Below, one piece after another: positions 9,706 through 18,385 of a stretch of 64,000 bases of DNA (its first letter is position 1; every line of letters begins with the position of its first letter). The DNA is from VYFG01 sp965248685. Lineage in GTDB: Bacteria > Pseudomonadota > Gammaproteobacteria > Arenicellales > Poriferihabitantaceae. Under the pieces are notes generated by a model that saw only the letters and a program-made list of their open reading frames with translations, ran no database searches and had not been told where the DNA came from. Location of the stretch: contig CBDFKC010000003.1 in NCBI GenBank assembly GCA_965248685.1, forward strand, positions 1,488,001-1,552,000, given 5' to 3'. Made by a program: the position numbers and the translations under genes.

Positions 9706-10340
9706 ACCCAGTAAGCGATTCGAGTCATTACGCCAGCGCTGATTTTCATTAGTCCCTTAACCGGTGCAGGAAGTTTTTCTGCGCCGGCATCTATAGCCAT
9801 CGCAGCGTGGGTGGCTTCGTCCAGTTTCATTTGGGCGACTACTTCCCGGCTTCGAGTATCCTGTTCGGGCAATGCCGTCATATGTGACTCAAGATGATCC
9901 ACTACTTGATGTTCGGTCTCCGCGACAAACCCTAAATTCCATTTGTCCCCGGCAAGGCCAGCAATTGCACCAATTGCAAATGCACCACCATACCACAACG
10001 GATTTAACAGGCTCCGACGCGAGTTCAGTTCTTCCAGGCGTTGTTCACACCAGGCCAGGTGGTCGGTTTCCTCTGCCGCTGCTAGCTTCATTTTTTGTTT
10101 AATGGCGGGGTCTCGAGCGGTCAGGGCCTGGCTCTGATATAGCGCCTGGGCACATACTTCCCCAACATGATTGACCCGCATATAACCCGCTGACTCGCGC
10201 TTTTGAGAATCGGTTAGATCGGGTTCATCAATTCCCGGGTAGTCCCGCGATGCTTTGTGGGGAGCCAGCAAGGTTTGCATAGCACCATCGATCCCAAGAA
10301 TAACCTGGTCTGCGAAACTGTATTGGCGTGGGTTGGACAT
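9702..10340 (-). CDS. coq7: Coq7-type demethoxyubiquinol hydroxylase
   Basis: Diiron monooxygenase that adds the penultimate hydroxyl group in aerobic ubiquinone synthesis, at the membrane. The four-helix ferritin-like fold is marked by iron ligands in MRVNHVGEVCAQ, AAAEETDHLAWCEQRL, TEHQVVDHLESHM and LDEATHAAMA. An upstream in-frame start at 10367 would add nine residues, but MSNPRQYSFADQVI from the ATG at 10340 matches the family start, giving about 212 residues. The next gene is divergent, its start lying 76 bp away. Confidence 0.92.
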   Translation of the reverse strand: MSNPRQYSFADQVILGIDGAMQTLLAPHKASRDYPGIDEPDLTDSQKRESAGYMRVNHVGEVCAQALYQSQALTARDPAIKQKMKLAAAEETDHLAWCEQRLEELNSRRSLLNPLWYGGAFAIGAIAGLAGDKWNLGFVAETEHQVVDHLESHMTALPEQDTRSREVVAQMKLDEATHAAMAIDAGAEKLPAPVKGLMKISAGVMTRIAYWV

Positions 10341-10416
10341 TCTGGGATTATCACATGGATAGCGCATAGGATAAAATTTGACATCTTATCAATCCCTATA
10401 TTTCTGCCAAATTCCG

Positions 10417-10731
10417 ATGCCTGATCAGTACTACGAAAAGCACGTTTTTTTCTGTCAAAATCAACGAGATGGTGGCCGGCGTTGTTGCGCGGATTTTGAT
10501 TCTCCCCACTATCGCGATTACGCGAAAAAAAAACTGAAAGAAGCGGGTTTACATGGAAAGGGTCAAATTCGAATCAACCAGGCGGGATGCCTCGATCGTT
10601 GTGACGAGGGTCCGGTTCTGGTGGTTTATCCGGAAGAGGTTTGGTACACCTATGTAGATGAAGAAGATATCGATGAAATTATCGAGCAGCATTTGATCAA
10701 TGGTAAGGTGGTGGAGCGACTGCGAATATGA
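10417..10731 (+). CDS. Thioredoxin-like [2Fe-2S] ferredoxin
   Basis: 104-residue soluble protein. Cysteine pattern: FFCQNQRDGGRRCC near the N-terminus and GCLDRCDEGP around residue 60, as in the thioredoxin-fold (Shethna-type) 2Fe-2S proteins. The C-terminal YPEEVWYTYVDEEDIDEIIEQH is typical of the small stand-alone gammaproteobacterial (2Fe-2S) ferredoxin family. I use the ATG at 10417 (MPDQYYEKHVFFC). An upstream in-frame start would only add residues that do not look conserved. Its role is probably electron transfer or iron-sulfur handling, and its partner is unknown. A strong terminator follows at 10847. Confidence 0.85.
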   Translation: MPDQYYEKHVFFCQNQRDGGRRCCADFDSPHYRDYAKKKLKEAGLHGKGQIRINQAGCLDRCDEGPVLVVYPEEVWYTYVDEEDIDEIIEQHLINGKVVERLRI

Positions 10732-10846
10732 ACGGATATTCAGACTTCTTTCAGGGCCAGTTCAGCTGCTCCTGCTAAAGTCACACTCGCACTATAGCTA
10801 AGCCTATAGCGCAATCCTCCTTATCCTCCTTATGGTGGTTTATTGC

Positions 10847-10876
10847 GGCGCAACCTTACTTGGTTGCGCCTTTTTT
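10847..10876 (+). terminator. Rho-independent terminator
   Basis: GGCGCAACC, loop TTACTT, GGTTGCGCC, then six T. A perfect 9-bp GC-rich stem, oriented to end transcripts coming from the [2Fe-2S] ferredoxin gene 115 bp upstream. The intervening 115 bp hold no gene I can recognise. Confidence 0.85.
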
Positions 10877-11060
10877 ATAGCCAGGATGGCTAGTATCTCG
10901 CGGTCGCTGGATGCGAAAGAGCGAGGCGGAGTTTCAACATAGATCACCAGTAACACTAGTCCATAGACCAACCAGACCAGGGCGCGTAGAGCCGTGTTAG
11001 GAGGGTCTGTATGTCGTGAGCCCATATACCCTGACCTTGGCAAAACAGCTCATTACGAAG

Positions 11061-11558
11061 CGTTATACCGTAGTCGGAATCCCGTTTATCTTTGCAGATC
11101 ACGCCACGAGCGCGTCCCTATAGGCTCGATTCCGGCCATCCCTGGCCTCCAATGGTTCTGAAAAAATAAACGCGACTCCGTCTCTCAGCGGTCTGAGTTA
11201 ACCTGGGCTTGGTACTTATGGGACATAGATCGTCTTTCCGCGGAGTGTGAGCTGAAATTAACCCAAAACTTTGGGTGGTCAAAATCGACCTTATTAGCCC
11301 AAACCTATGGGTGTCCTGAATCTATCGTTATACCGTAGTCGGAATCCTGTTTATCTTTGCAGAACACGCCACAAGTACTTCCTTGTAGGCTCGATTCCGG
11401 CCATCCCTGGCCTCCAACGGTTCTGAAAAGACAAACGCGACTCCGCCTCTCAACGGCCTGGCGCTAACCTGGGCGAGAAGCTTATGAGGCTTCAATCGTT
11501 TTTCGGCGGTGAGCGAGCTGCAATTAGACCAAACCTATGGGTGTCCGGAATCTACGGT
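11061..11558 (+). repeat. Diverged tandem duplication, about 265-bp period, in the 1-kb gap before rplM
   Basis: Copy 1 begins at 11061 and copy 2 at 11326, both with CGTTATACCGTAGTCGGAAT. They stay alignable to their ends, including the stretches GGCTCGATTCCGGCCATCCC and TGGCCTCCAA. Each copy carries the small dyad GGCCA-TCCC-TGGCC. Copy 1 holds an extra, related internal unit near its end, so a 'CCCAAA..TGGG' block occurs three times (11262-11275, 11298-11311, 11528-11541). The first of these is a perfect dyad, CCCAAA-AC-TTTGGG. No convincing open frame spans the copies, so a noncoding or regulatory element is more likely than a gene. From 10877 to 11060 I see nothing firm. Confidence 0.85.
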
Positions 11559-11734
11559 GTCTATCTTATTTCTTCCACCGACTCGATCAGTTCCGGGGAA
11601 TTGGGTTGGAAAGTTCGTATAGTCGGAATTCTGCCGAATTTCATCTAAAATCCCTACAGAATCGCCCTTGTCACCAGGCTCTCGCTCAAGTATCATTCGG
11701 CGTCCAATTTTCTACCCTCGTTTCAGCTGAACAA

Positions 11735-12163
11735 ATGAAGACTTATTCCGCCAAATCCAGCGAAATCAAACGCGAATGGTTCGTGGTTGATGCCAGCAAT
11801 AAGGTTTTGGGAAGACTCGCCGCGGAGATTGCCCATCGGTTGCGTGGCAAACATAAGCCGGAATTTACCCCGCATATGGATGCAGGTGATTACATTGTTG
11901 TTGTCAATGCTGAAAAAGTAGTGGTTACTGGTAATAAAACCACCGATAAAATGTATTGCCACCATACCGGGCATCCTGGTGGTATCAAGAGCGTTTCATT
12001 CAAGGATTTGATCGAAAAGCATCCTACCCGGGTAATCGAAAAAGCGGTTAAAGGAATGCTGCCTAAAAATAAACTGGGACGCTCGATGATTAGTAAATTG
12101 AAAGTATACGCAGGGGATCAGCATTCACATGCGGCCCAACAACCCAAAGTCCTGGAAATCTAG
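11735..12163 (+). CDS. rplM: 50S ribosomal protein L13
   Basis: 142 residues from the ATG at 11735 (MKTYSAKSSEIKREWFVVDA), the normal length for L13. The frame is open further upstream, but that extension has no L13 similarity. Signature stretches: VLGRLAAEIAHRLRGKHK, YIVVVNAEKVVVTGNK, HHTGHPGGIKS and KGMLPKNKLGR. It is an early 23S rRNA-binding protein of the large subunit. rpsI follows after 18 bp in the conserved rplM-rpsI operon. The promoter should lie between the tandem repeat and 11735, and repeat copy 2 ends only about 175 bp upstream of the start. Confidence 0.97.
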   Translation: MKTYSAKSSEIKREWFVVDASNKVLGRLAAEIAHRLRGKHKPEFTPHMDAGDYIVVVNAEKVVVTGNKTTDKMYCHHTGHPGGIKSVSFKDLIEKHPTRVIEKAVKGMLPKNKLGRSMISKLKVYAGDQHSHAAQQPKVLEI

Positions 12164-12181
12164 TACGGCACCAAATTTAAT

Positions 12182-12580
12182 ATGGCACAAGCTCAAGAAA
12201 CCTATCAAGGAACTGGCCGACGTAAATCGTCTACCGCCAGGGTCTATCTCCGACGCGGCACTGGAGAAATTGTTATCAACAAGAAATCTATCGATCAATA
12301 TTTCGGTCGGGAAACCGCCCGTATGATCGTCCGTCAGCCCCTGGAGCTGGTCGAAATGCTCGACAAGATGGATGTAATGGTTAATGTCGATGGTGGTGGC
12401 AACAGTGGTCAGGCCGGTGCGATCAGACACGGTATTACCCGAGCGTTAATGAATTATGACGAAGAACTGCGACCTTCATTGCGTTCAGCTGGATTTGTCA
12501 CCAGGGATGCCCGGGAAGTGGAGCGCAAAAAGGTTGGCCTGCATAAAGGTCGCAAGCGACCACAGTACTCGAAAAGATAA
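12182..12580 (+). CDS. rpsI: 30S ribosomal protein S9
   Basis: 132 residues. YQGTGRRKSSTARVYLRRGTG at the start, QPLELVEM and GGGNSGQAGAIRHGITRAL in the middle, and the C-terminal tail KGRKRPQYSKR that reaches the P-site tRNA. It is co-transcribed with rplM and followed 20 bp later by a strong terminator. Confidence 0.97.
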   Translation: MAQAQETYQGTGRRKSSTARVYLRRGTGEIVINKKSIDQYFGRETARMIVRQPLELVEMLDKMDVMVNVDGGGNSGQAGAIRHGITRALMNYDEELRPSLRSAGFVTRDAREVERKKVGLHKGRKRPQYSKR

Positions 12581-12600
12581 GCGATTTTCGCTATCAGATA

Positions 12601-12628
12601 AAAGCAGCCAGCTGGGCTGCTTTTTTTT
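12601..12628 (+). terminator. Terminator of rplM-rpsI
   Basis: GCAGCC, loop AGCTG, GGCTGC then eight T, with three A before the stem. It sits between the convergent rpsI and metG stops. The A-run on the other side gives some bidirectional potential. Confidence 0.85.
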
Positions 12629-12630
12629 GC

Positions 12631-14658
12631 CTATTTCACTCGCATCCCAGGGAGGGCTCCTTGGTCCGGCGATAATACGAATATATCTTTACCACCCGGT
12701 CCCGCGGCCAATACCATACCTTCAGAGACCCCAAAGCGCATTTTGCGTGGTGCCAGGTTGGCAACCATTACGGTAAGTCGGCCAATTAGCTGCTCAGGTT
12801 CATAGGCTGATTTTATCCCGGCAAATACATTACGGGTTTCGCCATCCAGATCCAGGGTTAGACGCAATAGCTTGTCAGCGCCTTCCACCCGTTCCGCATT
12901 GGCTATTCTGGCTACCCGCAAATCCAGTTTGGCGAAATCGTCGAAATTAATTTCTGCATCGATTGGATCACCTGCAAGGGGGCCGGTTGGAGTTGTTGCG
13001 GCGGCATTCTGAGCTTGTGTGGTTTGTTCCACCATGGCGTCAATTTTCAATGGATCCACCCGGGTTAGTAGTGGTGTGTATCGATTAATTTCGTGATCCA
13101 GTAACGGGAATTCGGCATCGCTCCAGTTGAGAGGAGCGACTCCCATAAATGCCTCTGCATTGGCGGCGGTGGTGGGTAGAACCGGCTTTAAACTGATCAT
13201 CAGGATCCTGAATAAATTGATTCCTTGGGTGCATATCCCCTGTACTTCGTCTCTGCGCTCTGGGTCTTTGATCAGAATCCAGGGCTTGGCCCCATCGATA
13301 TATTGATTGGCCTTGTCCGCCAGTGCCATGATTTCCCGTACCGCTTTGCTAAAACGCCGGTTTTCATAGTCTTCGGCAATACCATCGAGTGCCCCGGAGA
13401 ACGTCTTGAACAAGGTTTGGTCTGGCAGCGCCGCACTTAGTTTTCCATCGAATTGCTTACCGATAAATCCAGCGCAGCGACTGGCGATATTCACCAGTTT
13501 GCCTACCAGGTCGGAATTTACCCTGGCCTGAAAATCCTCCAGGTTGAGATCGATATCATCGATCCCATTGTCCAGTTTGGCTGCGAAATAGTATCTGAGG
13601 TATTCGGGGTTCAGGTGTTTGTGAAAGGTTTCCGCCATAATGAAAGTGCCCCGGGATTTGGACATTTTGTTGCCGTTAATGGTAAGAAAACCGTGACACC
13701 ATACCGCGGTGGGTGTCCTGAATCCGGCACCATGCAGTTCTGCCGGCCAGAATAGCGTGTGAAAACGGGCGATATCCTTGCCAACAAAATGATATAGCTC
13801 AGCTTCACTGTCTGCACCGAAATAGGCGTCGAAGTCCATGCCTTCGCGATCGCATAAATTTTTAAAGCTGGCCATATAACCAATTGGGGCTTCCAGCCAG
13901 ACGTAAAAGTACTTGTCTTTCTCCCCTGGTATGGCAAATCCCCAATAAGGTGCATTACGTGAGATATCCCATTCGAATAATTCTTCCTCAAACAATTCTC
14001 GTTGCTTGTTGGCGATTTCGTTTTGGGTGCGACCCTGGTCAAACCATTGGGCCAGGAATTCTCGAAAATTATCTAGATTAAAGAATAGTTGTTCCGAGTC
14101 TTTTTCCACCGGGGTTGCTCCCGATACCACGGATCTTGGATCGATCAGTTCGGTAGGCGAATATGTATTGCCGCATACTTCACAGTTATCCCCATATTGA
14201 TCCGCCGAATGACATTTTGGGCAGGTTCCTTTGACAAAGCGGTCCGGCAAATACATACCCTTTTCCGGATCATAGAATTGCTTGATGGTTTTCCGGGTAA
14301 TATGTCCGCCTTCATTTAGCCGTTGATAGATGAGTTCGGAGAAATGGCGGTTTTCCTCCGAATGGGTCGTGTAAAAATTATCAAAATCCACCAGAAACTT
14401 GGCAAAGTCTGTGGAATGTTCTTTGTGAACCCGGTCAATCAGCTGTTGGGGCGAAACTCCTTCGGCGTCTGCCTTGAGCATAATCGGTGTGCCATGGGCA
14501 TCATCCGCGCAGACATAGTGACACCGGTGACCTCGCATTTTTTGAAACCGTACCCATATATCCGTTTGAATGTATTCCACCAGGTGGCCGATGTGGATAG
14601 GGCCATTTGCGTAAGGCAGGGCGCTGGTGACCAGCATTGTTCTTTGCGGGAGCTGCAT
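12631..14658 (-). CDS. metG: Methionyl-tRNA synthetase
   Basis: Charges tRNA-Met. 675 residues, the long MetG1 type. N-terminal Rossmann domain with HIGH at 22-25 (PYANGPIHIGHL), a zinc knuckle with two CxxC pairs (CPKCHSADQYGDNCEVCG, about 145-162), GNKMSKSRGTF near residue 336, an anticodon-binding helical domain, and a C-terminal EMAP/Trbp-like tRNA-binding domain (FAKLDLRVARI ... PRKMRFGVSEGM). It is divergent from apbC, with 252 bp between the two starts. Confidence 0.97.
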   Translation of the reverse strand: MQLPQRTMLVTSALPYANGPIHIGHLVEYIQTDIWVRFQKMRGHRCHYVCADDAHGTPIMLKADAEGVSPQQLIDRVHKEHSTDFAKFLVDFDNFYTTHSEENRHFSELIYQRLNEGGHITRKTIKQFYDPEKGMYLPDRFVKGTCPKCHSADQYGDNCEVCGNTYSPTELIDPRSVVSGATPVEKDSEQLFFNLDNFREFLAQWFDQGRTQNEIANKQRELFEEELFEWDISRNAPYWGFAIPGEKDKYFYVWLEAPIGYMASFKNLCDREGMDFDAYFGADSEAELYHFVGKDIARFHTLFWPAELHGAGFRTPTAVWCHGFLTINGNKMSKSRGTFIMAETFHKHLNPEYLRYYFAAKLDNGIDDIDLNLEDFQARVNSDLVGKLVNIASRCAGFIGKQFDGKLSAALPDQTLFKTFSGALDGIAEDYENRRFSKAVREIMALADKANQYIDGAKPWILIKDPERRDEVQGICTQGINLFRILMISLKPVLPTTAANAEAFMGVAPLNWSDAEFPLLDHEINRYTPLLTRVDPLKIDAMVEQTTQAQNAAATTPTGPLAGDPIDAEINFDDFAKLDLRVARIANAERVEGADKLLRLTLDLDGETRNVFAGIKSAYEPEQLIGRLTVMVANLAPRKMRFGVSEGMVLAAGPGGKDIFVLSPDQGALPGMRVK

Positions 14659-14910
14659 CGCGATGTTAATTACAGATTTTGTTCTGGTTGGTTAGATTGC
14701 CTTTTCAAATTATCCTTTGAGCAAGTAGGCAATATGTTTAATACACTACACTAGCTATTATACTTGGATACGAACGGTTAAAATAATATTGATGTCCATG
14801 CCGCGATCAATTAGCCGATAGAAGGTTCGATCGAGATTTGCTGGAGGACGTTATTCGGACAACACAACTAATTTCCCGAGCGCATCGGGCCAAATAAAGG
14901 TAGATAAATA

Positions 14911-15984
14911 ATGAGCAGCATGACTCGGGAAGACGTTGAGGCCAGGCTTAAAAAAGTGATCGATCCCCATACTGGGGTGGACCTTGTCACCGCCAAGTGT
15001 ATTGAAGATATTGCCGGAGATGGCACCAAGCTGAAAATCAACGTTGTATTGGGGTATCCCGCGAAGAGTTTCGAAGGAGAAATGATTAGTCTGGTTCAGG
15101 AAGTAATCCCCAATGCCGATGTCAGTGTAGGCTTTAAATCTCTGGCTCACGAGGTTCAGGAGGGGGTCAAGCCGCTAAAAGGAGTGAAAAATATAATTGC
15201 GGTGGCGTCAGGTAAGGGCGGAGTAGGTAAATCTACAATGTCGGTTAATCTGGCGTTGGCATTGTCGGCGGAAGGTGCTCGGGTAGGCATACTTGACGCT
15301 GATATTTATGGTCCCAGTCAGCCACGTATGTTGGGAATTTCCGGTAAGCCGCAGTCGAAAGACGGTAAATCCCTGGAGCCGATGAGTGGCTATAATGTGC
15401 AGGCGATGTCTATTGGATTCTTGGTGGACGAAGAATCACCAATGATTTGGCGCGGCCCAATGGTTACCCAGGCGCTGGAGCAACTGCTCAAAGATACCCA
15501 ATGGGATAATCTGGATTACCTGATCGTAGACATGCCGCCTGGAACCGGTGATGTACAGTTGACCCTGGCGCAAAAAGTTCCAGTGTCGGGTTCGGTAATC
15601 GTTACAACACCCCAGGACATCGCTCTGTTAGACGCTCGTAAGGCCTATAAGATGTTCGATAAGGTCGAAATTCCTGTGCTCGGCGTGGTCGAGAATATGA
15701 GCACCCACATTTGCAGCAAGTGTGGTCATGAAGAACATATCTTTGGTGCCGGTGGCGGTCAGGATATGGCGGACGACTATGGTACTGAATTGCTTGGCAA
15801 CGTACCTCTGGATCGCTCGATTAGAGAGGGCGCTGATGGTGGCAGGCCGAGCGTCGTCGCGGATCCCGACGGTGTTATTTCGAATATTTATAAATCTATT
15901 GCTCGAAAAGCTACGGCGCGGCTCGCCTTGCGTAAGAAAGACTATAGTTCAAAATTTCCGAACATCGTTATTCAGCAGAATTGA
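14911..15984 (+). CDS. apbC: Iron-sulfur cluster carrier ApbC (Mrp/NBP35 family)
   Basis: P-loop ATPase that carries and delivers [4Fe-4S] clusters. 357 residues: an N-terminal MIP18/DUF59-type domain (about 1-85), a deviant Walker A GKGGVGKST at 101-109, MPPGTGDVQLT (Walker B/switch region), and CSKCGH near 268, the cluster-bridging CxxC of the dimer. The metG-apbC-dcd order is common in gammaproteobacteria. The start is the ATG at 14911; a second Met three codons later is also possible. Confidence 0.95.
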   Translation: MSSMTREDVEARLKKVIDPHTGVDLVTAKCIEDIAGDGTKLKINVVLGYPAKSFEGEMISLVQEVIPNADVSVGFKSLAHEVQEGVKPLKGVKNIIAVASGKGGVGKSTMSVNLALALSAEGARVGILDADIYGPSQPRMLGISGKPQSKDGKSLEPMSGYNVQAMSIGFLVDEESPMIWRGPMVTQALEQLLKDTQWDNLDYLIVDMPPGTGDVQLTLAQKVPVSGSVIVTTPQDIALLDARKAYKMFDKVEIPVLGVVENMSTHICSKCGHEEHIFGAGGGQDMADDYGTELLGNVPLDRSIREGADGGRPSVVADPDGVISNIYKSIARKATARLALRKKDYSSKFPNIVIQQN

Positions 15985-16032
15985 TTGCCGACCTGAAGGT
16001 TTTGTGATTCTATCAATAATTAATCCGAACTG

Positions 16033-16599
16033 ATGGCAATTAAGGCTGATCGGTGGATCCGTCGTATGGCGGAAAGCACGGGCATGATCGAACCATTTGA
16101 ACCTGACCAAGTGCGGGAGAATGATGGACGTAAAGTGATTTCCTACGGTACTTCCAGCTATGGATATGACATACGTTGTTCCAATGAGTTTAAAATATTC
16201 ACCAATATCAATTCCGCAATAGTGGATCCCAAGGCATTTGACCAGAATAGTTTTGTGGATTTTGCTGGCGACGTTTGCATTATTCCTCCCAACTCGTTTG
16301 CCCTGGCTCGAACCATTGAGTATTTTCGAATCCCGCGAAACGTCCTGACTATTTGCCTTGGCAAAAGCACTTATGCGAGATGTGGAATTATTGTTAACGT
16401 CACTCCATTCGAGCCCGAATGGGAAGGTTATGTGACTCTGGAATTCTCCAATACCACCACATTACCCGCAAAAATTTATGCTAATGAAGGGGTCGCCCAG
16501 GTATTATTTTTTGAATCGGACGAGGAATGTGAAACGTCCTATCGGGACCGCGGTGGCAAATATCAGGGTCAAACGGGCGTGACCTTACCCAGGGCCTGA
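16033..16599 (+). CDS. dcd: dCTP deaminase
   Basis: Deaminates dCTP to dUTP for thymidylate synthesis. 188 residues, normal length. Family motifs: ISYGTSSYGYDIRC near residue 40, ALARTIEYFRIPRNVLTICLGKSTYARCG with the catalytic region, EPEWEGYVTLEFSNTT containing the catalytic Glu, and AQVLFFESDE. It starts 48 bp after apbC, probably in the same transcript. Confidence 0.96.
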   Translation: MAIKADRWIRRMAESTGMIEPFEPDQVRENDGRKVISYGTSSYGYDIRCSNEFKIFTNINSAIVDPKAFDQNSFVDFAGDVCIIPPNSFALARTIEYFRIPRNVLTICLGKSTYARCGIIVNVTPFEPEWEGYVTLEFSNTTTLPAKIYANEGVAQVLFFESDEECETSYRDRGGKYQGQTGVTLPRA

Positions 16600-16663
16600 T
16601 CCAGGCCGGCACCAAAATCGTCTTTGCACGATTCGGTAGGTAAAAACAACGACGTTATTGGTA

Positions 16664-16689
16664 GGACCGCCTGTATTAGGGCGGTTTTC
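16664..16689. terminator. Probable terminator between convergent dcd and HD-domain gene
   Basis: ACCGCC, 8-base loop TGTATTAG, GGCGGT then TTT. The stem is short and the T-run modest. Its position between two converging stop codons supports the call. Confidence 0.5.
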
Positions 16690-16691
16690 GA

Positions 16692-17297
16692 TTAAACCCC
16701 CTGTTGGTATTGCACCAATACCGTCTTTACCATGGATAGATAGTGTTCCAGATCGGGTGTTTTTCGTCCCGGAACTTTCGCGCCGTCGTCGTATCTCCGA
16801 ACCCTGAGAATGGTGTCCAGCCAACGGTTCTTTTCAAACTCCTCGATTTCATTCGGATTCATTGGACCGCCCTGCAAGCCAAGAGATTGTACTGAAGCGG
16901 GGGATAAGCTACTGAAGTACGCTGGTTCTACTGCACACAAATATCGTTTCGCATCCACATGCCACCGAGTGGTTTCGGTAATTTCCGGAGGGAAATTCGC
17001 CTTTAAAACTCTTTCCCCCGCAATCTCATGCAGGTTGTCCACGCCAACATCGAGAAAGTCCTCGCCAAAATCAGAGGTATAGTGACCAACGTCGTGCAAT
17101 AACGCCGCGACAATTACGTTGGGATCCTCGCCGGCCTGCTCGGCTATCCAGGCGCTTTGCAGCATATGTTCTGACATGGTTACGGATTCCCCCAGGTAGG
17201 ATTCGCTGCCGCGCCGGACAAATATATCTCGCAACAATGCGATCATCTGGTCGGAATTGTTTGAAGCTTCTTGCATAGTAAATTTGTGCTCAGTCAT
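16692..17297 (-). CDS. HD-domain diiron oxygenase, PhnZ/TmpB-like
   Basis: 201 residues from the ATG at 17297. PhnZ and TmpB are mixed-valent diiron HD-domain oxygenases that cleave the C-P bond of 1-hydroxy-2-aminoethylphosphonates; TmpB takes the trimethylated substrate. The features match: SYLGE near residue 27 (the Tyr and Glu of the PhnZ substrate lid), SEHMLQSA, the HD motif in AALLHDVGHY, RWHVDAKRYL, and LQGGPM. The start codon overlaps the stop of the dioxygenase remnant upstream by 8 bp, so both were one translational unit. As the partner that makes the hydroxylated substrate is broken, the protein may now act on a substrate from outside or be decaying. TmpB versus PhnZ cannot be settled by eye; the neighbour favours TmpB. 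Confidence 0.8.
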   Translation of the reverse strand: MTEHKFTMQEASNNSDQMIALLRDIFVRRGSESYLGESVTMSEHMLQSAWIAEQAGEDPNVIVAALLHDVGHYTSDFGEDFLDVGVDNLHEIAGERVLKANFPPEITETTRWHVDAKRYLCAVEPAYFSSLSPASVQSLGLQGGPMNPNEIEEFEKNRWLDTILRVRRYDDGAKVPGRKTPDLEHYLSMVKTVLVQYQQGV

Positions 17298-17893
17298 TTT
17301 GTTCGAGGATTCTGATCGCACTTCGTAACCCATCCTTGTCCGTGTAGGCTCCTTGAAACCAGCGTGAGCCAGTTGCGTCGAAACTGGTCCTGTCGTGCAA
17401 TACGCGAGTATTGTCCACCACAAATAAAGCCCTGGGAGTGAGGCCAAATTGCTTGGTGAGCTCCGGCCGTCGGGTGATCTCGATTAAATGGTTATAGGCA
17501 GCATAATAGGCGGGCATCTGATCATAGGGACCCCCGGTAATTGCGCCGCAGGATCGATTGTTGATTCGAACTCCCTCAAAAATCCCTTCGGGTGACAGCG
17601 CTATCATTGGTTTCCACGCGCTAAGAGAGCTTTTCCCATCTCCCGTGTATTCAAGCCGGATGCTGTATCTGCATAATAATCCGAAATGTTCGGAAGGTTC
17701 CTGTTGCAGAATTTCAACCGCGCGAAATCCGTACTGAAATCTTTTTTTGACCATTGTGTGGATCGCGGGAGCGTTCGTCCCATTCATTGTCGCGTAGCCA
17801 GATTCTATGGTGACGGTGTTGTTCACCATTAGGCCAGGTCAGCCGAAGAGAACGGCGATTCTCTATTAGCTGTAAGTCCGGGGTTGGCTCCAT
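17290..17893 (-). pseudogene. tmpA-like 2-oxoglutarate dioxygenase destroyed by an internal deletion
   Basis: Two parts of one gene lie in different frames. From an ATG at 17891-17893 the sequence reads MEPTPDLQLIENRRSLRLTW, then RIWLRDNEWDERSRDPHNGQ, the N-terminal domain of the gamma-butyrobetaine hydroxylase/TmpA branch of the TauD family; this frame hits TGA soon after. From about 17740 the C-terminal part reads in another frame: YGFRAVEILQQ, GVRINNRSCG, and VVDNTRVLHDRTSF carrying the distal iron-binding His and an Arg, ending at 17290. The central jelly-roll section with the HxD iron ligands is missing, roughly 170 codons by comparison with family members of about 380 residues. The product cannot be an active dioxygenase. 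The downstream HD gene is intact and overlaps it. Confidence 0.85.
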
Positions 17894-18021
17894 AATATTA
17901 TTGAGGGTAGGGCGTTGAGCTGAAGTATAACTTTGCTCGTCCTCGGATATCTATTGAAAACAACTCTGTGGAAATCTCCGACCGCTTTGGCTAAAGCAGT
18001 CGGAGAAGGTTGGTACGGTAC

Positions 18022-18255
18022 TTATTCGACCCAAAAAATCTTTTTGGCTTCGAACTCTGCCTGCTCCCGGGTTAATCCGATGTCTTGCAGCATTCTGCCA
18101 GACAGCCCCGAGAGGGTCCTGCGTTGCTGATGTCGCTGATTCCATTGGCGCAGTGTCCCCAGTATGGAGCTCATAGTCGGATAATCTTTGATTATCTGAC
18201 CACTAACGTGGCTCAGCGGGTGTAACTCTTTGCATGAATTTAGATAATTTGACAT
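18022..18255 (-). CDS. DUF1127 (YjiS-like) small protein
   Basis: 77 residues, ATG at 18253-18255. The C-terminal half has the DUF1127 pattern: LRQWNQRHQQRRTLSGLSGR, MLQDIGLTREQAEFEA and the aromatic end FWVE. DUF1127 proteins are small, often stress-induced, sometimes RNA-linked (in alphaproteobacteria), and of unclear role. The gene is divergent from the LysR regulator, with 130 bp between them that probably hold both promoters, so the regulator may control it. Confidence 0.85.
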   Translation of the reverse strand: MSNYLNSCKELHPLSHVSGQIIKDYPTMSSILGTLRQWNQRHQQRRTLSGLSGRMLQDIGLTREQAEFEAKKIFWVE

Positions 18256-18385
18256 AATGGCCTCCAGCGTTGATTAATGTTCGATATTCTGTATCTGCTT
18301 AGTAACGAAATACTATTTTAAGTCTAAGGGTTGCATACGGCAAACGATCAATTTTCATGTTTCAGATTAGTATTATTTATTCGAA

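Noticed and set aside
10840..11043. 67-codon minus-strand frame with a hydrophobic stretch
   Set aside because: It ends inside the terminator hairpin at 10847, has no ribosome site and starts with TTG. The hydrophobic run alone is not enough to call a gene.
11537..11734. In-frame upstream extension of rplM
   Set aside because: No similarity to L13 and it overlaps repeat copy 2; the ATG at 11735 gives the standard 142-residue protein.
17290..17829. An intact small TauD-family dioxygenase of 179 residues
   Set aside because: Its first 30 or so residues are out-of-frame translation of the true N-terminal domain, and the HxD iron ligands are absent, so it is a deletion pseudogene.
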